Source: Oscillospiraceae bacterium
Lineage (GTDB): Bacteria > Bacillota > Clostridia > Oscillospirales > Oscillospiraceae
Length of the DNA: 64,000 bases
NCBI GenBank assembly: GCA_022846095.1
Contig: AP025583.1
Span: forward strand, 1,302,001-1,366,000
Direction: 5' to 3'
In this document: positions 48,122-55,894 of the stretch, in pieces
Layout of the letters: each line of letters starts with the position of its first letter
How positions within the stretch are numbered: the stretch's first letter is position 1
Position numbers and translations under genes: made by a program
Notes under the pieces: model-generated
The model's database searches: none
Told to the model about the DNA's origin: nothing
Seen by the model: only the letters and a program-made list of their open reading frames with translations

Positions 48122-49180
48122 TCAGTACCCCCGCCCCTGCGCGCGTCGGGCCGCCCGGCGCGCCTCCAGCTTCACCTGCGCGGCCTCCTGCCTGGTGAGG
48201 GCGGCCACGCCGATTTGATACAGGGCGTTGCGCCACGAGCCGCAGCGGTCGATCAGCGCCGCGCGCAGCGGCTCGGGCGCCTCCTCCTTCAGCGGCGCGC
48301 GGCCCAGGCGGCGGCAGAGCGCACGCAGCTGCTCCAGCAGTTCCAAATCCGCCGGGGAGAGCGCCTCCAGGCGTTCCAGCACCCCGCTGCCCGCCCGCCT
48401 CCTGCACTGGTAATCCGCACGCGCCAGCGCCTCCTGCTCCGGCGAAAGCGGCGTGAGCCCGGCGGCGCGCAGCGCGGCGCTCCAGCTCCCCCAATGGAAG
48501 CGCAGGGCGCAGCGCGCCTGCTCGGGCACCTCCGCCCGCAGGGGCGTCCGCCCCAGCCGCGCCGCGATTGCGCGCAGCTGCTCCGTTTCCCCGGCGGGCC
48601 GCGCCCCGGTCGGGGGCGGCTCGCGGCCGTCCAGCCACTGTAAAAGCTGCTCCGACGCGGACAGCACCGCGCTCCACGGGCCAAAGCGCTCCTTCAAACG
48701 CGCCGTGGGCTCCCCCAGCTCCTTCTGGGTGGGCGGATAGCCAAGGCTCTCCCACCGCTCCGCCAGGGAAATCAGATCCCGGCACACCGTGGGTTCCTCC
48801 CGCCACAGCGCGCCCCAGTCCCCAAGAATCTGGGCCTCCTCCCGCCGGTCTCGGCTGAGGCCCGCCGCCCGCAGCGCCGCGGGCCAGGTGCCGAAGCGGC
48901 GCTTGAGGTAGGTTCGGTAAAAGAGGAACACCTCGTGCTGCGCGGGCGCGTATCCCAGCGCGCGGCCCCGCTCCCGCAGAAGCCCGGCCAGCTCTCCGTC
49001 CGAATAGCTCGCGTACAGCGCCCGGCCCAGGGGCATATCCAGGGCGTAGCCGCGGTGCCGGGCGTGGAGGGCGCGTTCCGCCTCCGCCCGCGCCGCCCCG
49101 GCGGGCATGGGCGCGCGGGAGAGCTGCTTCAGCAGCGCCCGGTGCTTTTGCAGCAGCTTTTTGTCCTGCACAGGGTTCAC
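48122..49180 (-). CDS. Homing-endonuclease-repeat-like protein (paralogue)
   Basis: A 352-aa cytoplasmic protein built from about four repeats of the form AAxLGRxPLxxEVP....LxxxxGSWxxALRAAGL (for example AIAARLGRTPLRAEVPEQA then FHWGSWSAALRAAGLTPLS; also CRRLGRAPLKEEAPEPL then RCGSWRNALYQIGV). This resembles the homing-endonuclease-associated repeat, but no HNH or LAGLIDADG catalytic part is seen. Its N-terminal third aligns with the 235-aa protein at 40284-40991. It overlaps the upstream TIM-barrel gene by four bases. No function is known; DNA or RNA binding is a guess from the repeat. Confidence 0.7.
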   Translation of the reverse strand: MNPVQDKKLLQKHRALLKQLSRAPMPAGAARAEAERALHARHRGYALDMPLGRALYASYSDGELAGLLRERGRALGYAPAQHEVFLFYRTYLKRRFGTWPAALRAAGLSRDRREEAQILGDWGALWREEPTVCRDLISLAERWESLGYPPTQKELGEPTARLKERFGPWSAVLSASEQLLQWLDGREPPPTGARPAGETEQLRAIAARLGRTPLRAEVPEQARCALRFHWGSWSAALRAAGLTPLSPEQEALARADYQCRRRAGSGVLERLEALSPADLELLEQLRALCRRLGRAPLKEEAPEPLRAALIDRCGSWRNALYQIGVAALTRQEAAQVKLEARRAARRAQGRGY

Positions 49181-50157
49181 CTCTTTTCAAGTCCCAGCGC
49201 CCGGCGCTGGACGGCCACGCGCGCCTCCCGCTCCGCGCGGCAGGCGGCGGACAGCTCGTGCACCAGGTAATCCGGCCCGATCCGGCGGATGACGGCGGCG
49301 ATCTCCGGCTCGTCCCAGGGGCTGTGGGTGTCGATGCGCAGAATATGCGCGTAGCTCTCCGAGAACTTTTTCAGGTAGTCCGCCTCGTCCCGCCAGCGCC
49401 GGGGCGGCGCGCCGGTATGCGCGCGCACGTAGGCCCCGCTCAGGCTCTGGTGCAGGTGCACGCCCCGGATATACCGGCACAGCGCCCCGTGCGCGTCCAG
49501 CATGCGGTGGAGATAGGCCGCGCCCTCCGCCTGGCTTTTCAGGGACAGGTCGGTGTTCAGCAGGTGGCCGGTGTCCAGCATGATCCCCTTGTTGGGGTAG
49601 CTTATGGCGTCCAGCAGGCGGCGGGTCTGGGCGGGGTCGGTGAACGTGAAGCCTGGCCACCACTGGTTTTCCACCAGGAAGAGGAGCTTGGGCTCCAGCC
49701 CCTCCAGCAGCAGGTTGGCCGCCTCCGCCCCCGCGTCCGCGACCTCCCGGTGGGTGTGGAGCCAGCGGTAGGTGTACCCCTCCTCCAGGGACACGTCGGA
49801 GACGTGGAAAACCACGTACTGCGCGCCCAGGGCCTGCGCCCGCTCCAAATCCGCCCGGTAGAGCGCCAGCAGGGTGTCCCGGCCCTCCGTCCCGCCGTAG
49901 AAGGCCCGCCAGGCCGCCTCGGAGCCGAATTTGCGCCGGAGCGCGTCCCGGTCGCCCCGCCAGAAGTCCAGCCAGTCGGGCCAGAAGGTCAGGTGGTAGC
50001 CCACGCAGAGCCCGGCCGGAATTTCCATTGAAAGCGCCTCGCCGCCCCACACCCCCTCAAGGCCGCCGCAGCCGGCCCCGCGGGCCGCCTCGGCCGGGCC
50101 GCCGGGGTACTGCGCCAGCACCGCCCCCGTCAGGGGCAGGCTTATCAGCTCCCGCAT
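49177..50157 (-). CDS. TIM-barrel protein (sugar phosphate isomerase/epimerase-like)
   Basis: A 326-aa protein of the AP-endonuclease-2/xylose-isomerase-like TIM-barrel superfamily. Conserved metal-ligand stretches are VVFHVSDVSLEEGY (strand 3-4), LLFLVENQWWPGFTFTD (Glu), GIMLDTGHLLNTDL (Asp-His), IRGVHLHQSL (His) and LRIDTHSPWDEPEI. These would bind one or two divalent metals. It diverges from the cobalamin-riboswitch/ABC/nitrogenase-like operon with its own promoter and is coupled to the repeat protein. The substrate is unknown; the location suggests a job on a ligand or precursor used by that operon (inference). Confidence 0.78.
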   Translation of the reverse strand: MRELISLPLTGAVLAQYPGGPAEAARGAGCGGLEGVWGGEALSMEIPAGLCVGYHLTFWPDWLDFWRGDRDALRRKFGSEAAWRAFYGGTEGRDTLLALYRADLERAQALGAQYVVFHVSDVSLEEGYTYRWLHTHREVADAGAEAANLLLEGLEPKLLFLVENQWWPGFTFTDPAQTRRLLDAISYPNKGIMLDTGHLLNTDLSLKSQAEGAAYLHRMLDAHGALCRYIRGVHLHQSLSGAYVRAHTGAPPRRWRDEADYLKKFSESYAHILRIDTHSPWDEPEIAAVIRRIGPDYLVHELSAACRAEREARVAVQRRALGLEKR

Positions 50158-50187
50158 ATGCGTTCCCCTCTTCTCCCGTTTTTACCT

Positions 50188-50217
50188 AGTATCACACACA
50201 GGGCGTGGGAAAGTCAA
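50188..50217 (-). promoter_or_regulatory. Promoter of the TIM-barrel operon
   Basis: On the minus strand TTGACT (50217-50212) and GATACT (50193-50188) with 18-base spacing, about 30 bases before the ATG at 50157. Confidence 0.6.
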
Positions 50218-50266
50218 CCGCCGCGCCCCGCGGAGCGGTTGGCGGGAATCCGCCTCTTTTGGGGGG

Positions 50267-50295
50267 TTGCCGGGAAAAAGGCTTTGTGATACAAT
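50267..50295 (+). promoter_or_regulatory. Promoter of the ABC/nitrogenase-like operon
   Basis: TTGCCG (50267-50272) and TACAAT (50290-50295) at 17-base spacing, about 18 bases upstream of the riboswitch P1. Confidence 0.7.
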
Positions 50296-50312
50296 GGCAA
50301 AAATTGAATACG

Positions 50313-50472
50313 GACGGCATGTTTCCGAAAGGAACTAACAGGGAATTCGGTGTAAATCCGAAACGAACCCGTCACTGTGAGAGGGAGCGACCGCGCATCG
50401 CCATTGGATCGGTTTTGATCTGAGAAGGCGCGCGGGAGCGGTGAACTTGAGTCAGGATACCTGCTTGCCGTC
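50313..50472 (+). promoter_or_regulatory. Cobalamin riboswitch 3
   Basis: P1 GACGGCA (50313-50319) pairs with TGCCGTC (50466-50472). The core reads ACAGGGAATTCGGTGTAAATCC then CGAACCCGTCACTGTGA, and the B12 box is GAGTCAGGATACCTGC. The order of elements and the CCCGTCACTGTGA tract match the standard cobalamin riboswitch. It is followed by an intrinsic terminator and then the substrate-binding protein gene, so the whole importer/nitrogenase-like operon should be off when cobalamin is plentiful. Confidence 0.93.
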
Positions 50473-50548
50473 TTTGGTCGGACTTTGTGTTGCGGTGAAT
50501 CAGCACGGTTGGAAGCGGCGGGATCTCCCGCCGCCGTTCCATTTGATG

Positions 50549-50576
50549 AAAAAGCAGCCGCCGGGCTGCTTTTTTT
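50549..50576 (+). terminator. Riboswitch 3 terminator
   Basis: AAAAAGCAGCC (50549-50559) pairs with GGCTGCTTTTT (50564-50574), continuing into seven or more Ts. An additional hairpin GCGGCGGGA-TC-TCCCGCCGC (50516-50535) just upstream is a likely competing structure. Confidence 0.9.
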
Positions 50577-50687
50577 GTGCTCCCGCTGCCCTCTGCCCGG
50601 CTTCTGCACGTGATTCTCACCGGTGCAGCCTCGCGGGCCGCGGTGTTTCCATATAGACGAATCCACTTGAATGAGAGGGAGAAAACC

Positions 50688-52379
50688 ATGAAAACAGTTT
50701 CCAAACGGATTGTGTGCCTGCTGCTGGCCGCCGCCCTGACCATGGGCCTGGCCGCCTGCGGCGGTACTCCGGCCGCGCAGACCCCGGCGCCGTCCACTCA
50801 GAGCCCCGGTGCGGAAACCGGCGCGGGCGGGCACATCGAAAACCTGATTGTGGGCACCTCGGGCCAGCCCGAGACCACCAGCATCCTCTCCCAGGCGGGC
50901 GCCCTGGGCAAGTTCAACTACAACAGCATCACCTACGCCAACTTTTTCTACCCCGACCAGAACAACGACATGCAGCCCTATTTCCTCAAGAGTTACCAGA
51001 TCTCCGAGGACGGCTGCGAACTGGACATGACCTTCCCCACCACCGCCGTGTGGCACGACGGGGAGCCCGTCACCGTGGACGACGTGGTCTTTACCTTCGA
51101 GTTCCGCCGGGACGTGATGGGCAGCAAGGCCCTGCGCAACCTGGAGGAGGTCCGGGTCAACGGCGAGGACTCCGTCACCCTGGTGTTCAGCCAGCCCGAC
51201 GCGTACTACTTCGTCAAAAACGCCACCCTGACCATGTTCGTCATCCCCAAGCACATCTGGGAGAACGTGGAGGACTACGAGTCCTACACCGGCGAGGACG
51301 CCGCCATCGGCTGCGGCCCCTACAGGCTGGTGAGCCAGGACAAGGACGCGGGCACCATGTACTTTGAGGCGGTGCCCGAGAACGCCTTCCTGGGCGAGCT
51401 GACGGTGGACGCCATCACCCTGAAGTCCTATTCCACCCAGGACGCGCTGCTCATGGCCCTGGCCAACGGCGAGGTGGACGTGATGTACGACTACGCCTCC
51501 CCGGTGAGCTACACCCTGCTGGACGTGATCGCGGGCAATGAGAACATCGACTCCGGCGAGAGCGGCTACATCGGCTGCAACCAGGTCACCTTTGGTATGG
51601 CCCGGGGCGCCAACCTGGAGCACGCCTTCCGGGAGGCCGCGGTGAAGAGCTTGGACTGGAACCTGCTGTGCCAGCTCTGCAACGGCGCATACGGCCAGAT
51701 CCCCGGCAGCGGGATTCTGCCCGAGGCCTGCCCGGGCTACGACCCATCCCTCTGGAAGCTGTACCAGGACGTGGACGAGGCCAAGGCCCTGCTGGACGGG
51801 GCGGGCTTCCTGGACGCGGACGGCGACGGGTTCCGGGAGATGCCCGACGGCGGCAAGCTGACCTATAAGGTGACGGCCCAGTACGCCACCAAGAAGCAGG
51901 AGCTCTTCAACCGCATCGGCGAGGTCATCGTCGCCAGCCTGCGGGGCGTGGGCATCGACGCCTACTACGACCAGGAGTCCCTGGTCAGCGACGAGGCCAA
52001 CAAAAACATGGTGGCCAACAACGATTACGACATGTTCATCGGCTACACCACCAGCGGCGTGGCCACCTACCGCACCGCCTTCTGGTATTTCCTGAACCGG
52101 GATCTGGTTGGCACCGGGGCCATGGCCTGGGGCAACTCCTACCAGGACGGCGCGCTGGACGCGGCCTACCTCTCCCTGATGGAGGCGGTGAACAACGACG
52201 AGTACCTGGCGGCGGTGGGCCAGCTGCAAAAGCTGGCCTCCCAGGACCTGTTCGCCTTCGCCGTGTGCTGGGAGAAGTGCTTCTTCCCCTACCGCACCGA
52301 CAAGATGGACGGCTTTGAGAACTATCCCTCGGTGGGCGTGGTGCACGCCGAGACCTTCTATACCATCACGCAGAAGTAA
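50688..52379 (+). CDS. Dpp/Nik-type ABC substrate-binding lipoprotein
   Basis: A 563-aa lipoprotein (lipobox LAAC, Cys24) of solute-binding family 5, as in DppA/OppA/NikA. Seen are YFLKSYQISEDGCELDMTF, AVWHDGEPVTVDDVVFTFEF (the family signature), YRLVSQDKDAGTMYFEAVPE and HAFREAAVKSLDWNLLCQLCNG. Ligands of this family include peptides, nickel or cobalt chelates and haem. Control by a cobalamin riboswitch argues for a corrinoid, tetrapyrrole or cobalt complex here (inference). The ATG is chosen for GAGAGGGAG upstream. First gene of the operon. Confidence 0.9.
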   Translation: MKTVSKRIVCLLLAAALTMGLAACGGTPAAQTPAPSTQSPGAETGAGGHIENLIVGTSGQPETTSILSQAGALGKFNYNSITYANFFYPDQNNDMQPYFLKSYQISEDGCELDMTFPTTAVWHDGEPVTVDDVVFTFEFRRDVMGSKALRNLEEVRVNGEDSVTLVFSQPDAYYFVKNATLTMFVIPKHIWENVEDYESYTGEDAAIGCGPYRLVSQDKDAGTMYFEAVPENAFLGELTVDAITLKSYSTQDALLMALANGEVDVMYDYASPVSYTLLDVIAGNENIDSGESGYIGCNQVTFGMARGANLEHAFREAAVKSLDWNLLCQLCNGAYGQIPGSGILPEACPGYDPSLWKLYQDVDEAKALLDGAGFLDADGDGFREMPDGGKLTYKVTAQYATKKQELFNRIGEVIVASLRGVGIDAYYDQESLVSDEANKNMVANNDYDMFIGYTTSGVATYRTAFWYFLNRDLVGTGAMAWGNSYQDGALDAAYLSLMEAVNNDEYLAAVGQLQKLASQDLFAFAVCWEKCFFPYRTDKMDGFENYPSVGVVHAETFYTITQK

Positions 52380-52466
52380 GCGGCGGAACGGCCGCTTGGT
52401 TTGGGCGGGGCCGCGGATGCGGACCCCGCCCAAATCAAAGAGCGGAACAGACGGGGGCTACCGGAT

Positions 52467-53450
52467 ATGCATCTTTTCAAAAAAGCAGTCATCGCAATCC
52501 TGACCGTGTACGTGGTGATCACGGTCAGCTTCCTCATGGTGCGCTTCATGCCGGGGGACCCCCTGGTGCACCTGGTGGGCCAGGAGCGGTACTACGAGCT
52601 TCTGGAGGACTCCCCCGCCGAGCTGGAGCGCATCGCCCAGCGCTACGGGCTCAACGACACCCTCTGGGAGCAGTACGTGACCTACCTGAAGAGCACCGTG
52701 ACCCTGGACTTCGGCATCGCCTACTCCAACAAACAGCCCGTGCTGGACAACGTGCTGGAGCGGGCCGGGTGGACGCTGGTGCTCAGCGTGCCCACCTTTA
52801 TTCTGGGCGGGCTGCTGGGGGCGGCGCTGGGCGTCTTGGCGGGCTGGAAGCCCGGCGGGCTGTTCGACAAGATCGCCACGCCCATTATGCTGTTTCTCAA
52901 CACCGTACCCACCAACTGCATCGGAATTCTATTCCTGGTGGCGTTTGCCTTCAAGCTGGGGTGGTTCCCCGTCAACGGCATGACCTCCGGGGGGCTGAGC
53001 GGCCTGGCCAAGGCCGCCGACATCCTCTGGCACGCCGCTCTGCCCCTCACCCTGCTCGTCCTGTTCCGCACGGCGGGCAACTTCCTGCTGATGAAGAGCA
53101 ACGTCTCCCAGATCCGCGGGGAGGAGTACATCACCACCGCCTACTCCAAGGGCCTGGGGGAGCGGAAGGTGCTCTTCGTCCACGTGGTGAAAAACGCCAT
53201 GCTCCCCTTTGTCACCAGCCTGTGTATGCAGTTCGGCGGCCTGCTCTCCGGCTCCATGATCCTGGAGGTCATCTTTGGCTGGCGGGGGATGGGCAACCTG
53301 TTCTACACCGCCGTCAGCAGCCGGGATTTCCCCACGGCCCAGCTCTGCTTCATGATCTCCGCCGTGTGCATCGTGGCGGGCAATCTGCTGGGCGACGTCG
53401 TGATCGCCGCGATTGACCCGCGGATTAAGGAGGGCCTGCTTGAATACTGA
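52467..53450 (+). CDS. ABC transporter permease (DppB/NikB type)
   Basis: A 327-aa inner-membrane permease with about six helices. The family N-terminus (VVITVSFLMVRFMPGDPL) and the EAA-like loop (EYITTAYSKGLGERKVLFVHVVKNAMLPF) are clear. It pairs with the next permease. An in-frame upstream extension is rejected because MHLFKKAVIAIL begins at the usual point. It follows the binding-protein gene by about 90 bases. Confidence 0.92.
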   Translation: MHLFKKAVIAILTVYVVITVSFLMVRFMPGDPLVHLVGQERYYELLEDSPAELERIAQRYGLNDTLWEQYVTYLKSTVTLDFGIAYSNKQPVLDNVLERAGWTLVLSVPTFILGGLLGAALGVLAGWKPGGLFDKIATPIMLFLNTVPTNCIGILFLVAFAFKLGWFPVNGMTSGGLSGLAKAADILWHAALPLTLLVLFRTAGNFLLMKSNVSQIRGEEYITTAYSKGLGERKVLFVHVVKNAMLPFVTSLCMQFGGLLSGSMILEVIFGWRGMGNLFYTAVSSRDFPTAQLCFMISAVCIVAGNLLGDVVIAAIDPRIKEGLLEY

Positions 53451-54285
53451 GACACGCCGCAGGCGCGCGCGCCCCCGGCGGATGAACGCGGCCATGAAGT
53501 GGGGGGCGGCCATCGTGGGCCTCTTCCTCCTGGTGGCCCTGCTCGCCCCGGTGCTGGCGCCCTACGACCCCTACGAGATGGGCCTGCCCTACATCAAGCC
53601 CTGCGCCCAGCACCTGCTGGGCACCAACGACGTGGGGCAGGATCTGCTCAGCGAGCTGATCTACGGCACCCGGGTGTCCCTGTTCATCGGCGTGTTCACC
53701 TCCCTGATCGTCACCGTGGTCTCCACCGCCCTGGCCCTGCTGTCGGGCTACTGCCAGGGGCCGCTGGACAAGGCCGTCACCGCGCTGACCAACGTCACCA
53801 TGGCACTGCCCGACCTGGCGCTCACCGTCCTGCTCATTGCCTACCTGAACCCGGGCAAGCTGAGCATCATCATCTCCATCAGCCTGACCGCGTGGACGGG
53901 CACCACGCGGATCCTGCGCAGCCGGGTGCTCCAGCTCTGCGAGGCCCCCTTTATTAAAATAGAGAAGTCCATCGGCCTGAGCGGCCTCCTCATTATGACC
54001 CGCCACCTGATCCCCAACCTGAGGGACATCATCCTCTCCCGGGCGGCCCTGGCCGTCTCCTCCGCCATGATGACCGAGGCGGGGCTGAGCTTTTTGGGGC
54101 TGGGGGACTACGGGGCCAAGAGCTGGGGCAGCATCCTGCACTACGCGTTCTACCAGAATGGGGTCATCCGGGGCTACTACTGGTGGTACCTGCCCCCCAT
54201 CATCTGCACGTCCCTGGCGGTGCTGGGCTTCATGCTGCTGGGTTATTACGGGGTTCAGAAGGGGGCGGCGGCCGGACATGCTTGA
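53440..54285 (+). CDS. ABC transporter permease (DppC/NikC type)
   Basis: A 281-aa permease. The N-terminal helix (MKWGAAIVGLFLLVALLAPVLAPYDPY) and the periplasmic motif HLLGTNDVGQDLLSELIYGTRVSL are typical for DppC. The loop ILRSRVLQLCEAPFIKIEKSIGLSG is the EAA contact to the ATPases. It starts at TTG with AAGGAGGG five bases upstream, 11 bases inside the end of the DppB-type gene, so translation is coupled. Confidence 0.9.
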   Translation: MNTETRRRRARPRRMNAAMKWGAAIVGLFLLVALLAPVLAPYDPYEMGLPYIKPCAQHLLGTNDVGQDLLSELIYGTRVSLFIGVFTSLIVTVVSTALALLSGYCQGPLDKAVTALTNVTMALPDLALTVLLIAYLNPGKLSIIISISLTAWTGTTRILRSRVLQLCEAPFIKIEKSIGLSGLLIMTRHLIPNLRDIILSRAALAVSSAMMTEAGLSFLGLGDYGAKSWGSILHYAFYQNGVIRGYYWWYLPPIICTSLAVLGFMLLGYYGVQKGAAAGHA

Positions 54286-55216
54286 GTTAAGCGGTATCAC
54301 CGTGGAGTTCGCCTCCGAGCGCAGCGTCCTGGCGGTGGACGATTTTTCCCTCGACCTCCCCGACGGCAGCCGCACCGCCATCGTGGGGGAGACGGGCAGC
54401 GGCAAGAGCGTGCTGCTGCTGGCCATCCTCCGGCTTCTGCCCCCCAACGCCGTGGTGCGCGGGCGGATTATGCTGGACGGGGAGGAAATCCTCGCGGCGG
54501 ACAGAAAGCGCCTGGGGCAGATCCGGGGCGGGATCATCTCCTACGTCCCCCAGGGGGGCGGCGCCAGCATGAACCCCCTGCTGCGGGTGGGCTTCCAGGT
54601 GGGCGAGCCCCTGACGGAGCACCGGGGCTACAGCAAAAAGCAGGCCGTCGCGGCCAGCATCCCCCTGCTCCGGCGCTTCAACCTCTCCGACGAGGAGAAG
54701 CTCTCCCGCGCCTACCCCCACACCTTCAGCGGCGGGATGCGGCAGCGGGCCATGGTGGCCATGGGCATCTCCGCCGGGGCCAAAATCCTGCTGGCGGACG
54801 AGCCCACCAAGGGCCTGGACGGGCGGCGGGTGAAGCTGGTGGCGGACGCGCTGAACCTGCTGGAGCGGGAGACCCTGCTCTGCGTGACCCACGACATGGC
54901 CTTCGCCGGGGCGGTGAGCCGGCGCATCTGCGTGATGTACGCCGCCCAGCAGGTGGAGCTGGGCCCCGCCGCGGACGTCCTGGAGCGGCCGCTCCACCCC
55001 TACACCAGGGACATGATCCGGGCCATGCCGGAAAACGGCATGACCTACGAGGACGGGGGCTTCGCCCCGTCCCACGACAGCTATGCGGACTGCGCCCGGG
55101 GCTGCCGGTACGCCGGGCGGTGCCGGGACCGGGGGGCGCGCTGCGGCACGCCGCCGCCCCTGTTCGGCGTAGACGGACGTAAAGTGAGGTGTTGGAAGTA
55201 TGCTGCTGCGGACTGA
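54278..55216 (+). CDS. ABC transporter ATPase (DppD/NikD type)
   Basis: A 312-aa ATPase: Walker A GETGSGKSVL, Q-loop YVPQGGGASMNPLL, signature FSGGMRQRAMVAMGI, Walker B ILLADEPTKGLD and H-loop CVTHDMAF. The C-terminal extension contains a Cys-rich stretch (CARGCRYAGRCRDRGARC), the oligopeptide-transporter C-terminal motif that in relatives can carry an Fe-S cluster. It overlaps the permease by eight bases. Confidence 0.92.
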   Translation: MLELSGITVEFASERSVLAVDDFSLDLPDGSRTAIVGETGSGKSVLLLAILRLLPPNAVVRGRIMLDGEEILAADRKRLGQIRGGIISYVPQGGGASMNPLLRVGFQVGEPLTEHRGYSKKQAVAASIPLLRRFNLSDEEKLSRAYPHTFSGGMRQRAMVAMGISAGAKILLADEPTKGLDGRRVKLVADALNLLERETLLCVTHDMAFAGAVSRRICVMYAAQQVELGPAADVLERPLHPYTRDMIRAMPENGMTYEDGGFAPSHDSYADCARGCRYAGRCRDRGARCGTPPPLFGVDGRKVRCWKYAAAD

Positions 55217-55892
55217 GCGGCTGACGAAAAAATACCGCGGCGCCCGCGGCCCGGCGGTGGACGGGGCGGACCTCACCCTGTGCCGGGGGGAGACCGTGGG
55301 CCTGTTCGGGGAGAGCGGGAGCGGGAAATCCACCCTGGGGCTGATGGTCGCCGGGCTGCTCAAGCCCACGTCGGGGCGCATCCTGCTGGACGGCGCGCCC
55401 ATCGCCATGCCCTACCGGGGGGAGAGTCGGCGGAGGATCCAGATCCTCTTCCAGCACCCCGAGACCTCCTTCAACCCGGCGCTGATCCTGCTCAAGAGCA
55501 TGGTGGAGCCCTACGCCATCTACAACCTGCCCTACTCCATGGAGGGCCTGCTGGAATCCCTGGCCCGCTACGGGCTGTACGAGGAGCACCTCTACCGCAC
55601 CCCCGGCCAGCTCAGCGGCGGGGAGCTGCAGCGGGCGGCCCTGGCCCGGATCCTGACCATCGGACCGGAGCTGATCGTGCTGGACGAGCCCACCAGTATG
55701 CTGGACGTGATCACCCAGGTGCAGATCATCAACCTGCTCAAGGCGCACCAGCGGGAGCACGGCACGGCCTACCTCCTGGTGTCCCACAACCGGATGCTGT
55801 GCGAAAAGACCTGCGACAGGCTCTACCGCGTGGAGAAGGGCAGCTTCTCCGAGGAATCATCCGCGCCGCCCCGCGGCGAAAAGGAGGGTTAG
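55200..55892 (+). CDS. ABC transporter ATPase (DppF/NikE type, short)
   Basis: A 230-aa ATPase with Walker A GESGSGKSTLG, Q-loop ILFQHPETSFNP, signature LSGGELQRAALARI, Walker B LIVLDEPTSMLD and H-loop LLVSHNRML. It lacks the usual C-terminal oligopeptide extension, so it is shorter than DppF and near NikE in size. It overlaps the previous ATPase by 17 bases and lies two bases before the NifD-like start, which ties the importer directly to the redox enzymes. Confidence 0.9.
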   Translation: MLLRTERLTKKYRGARGPAVDGADLTLCRGETVGLFGESGSGKSTLGLMVAGLLKPTSGRILLDGAPIAMPYRGESRRRIQILFQHPETSFNPALILLKSMVEPYAIYNLPYSMEGLLESLARYGLYEEHLYRTPGQLSGGELQRAALARILTIGPELIVLDEPTSMLDVITQVQIINLLKAHQREHGTAYLLVSHNRMLCEKTCDRLYRVEKGSFSEESSAPPRGEKEG

Positions 55893-55894
55893 CG

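Noticed and set aside
50688-55892. A plain oligopeptide importer
   Set aside because: The family also carries metal chelates and haem; cobalamin-riboswitch control and coupling to redox genes make peptide uptake unlikely, although it cannot be excluded.
55280-55894. Upstream extension of the NifD-like protein to 706 aa
   Set aside because: The extension is an out-of-frame shadow of the ATPase gene (Arg/Gly/Pro-rich). The TTG at 55895 has a strong ribosome site and begins the conserved part.
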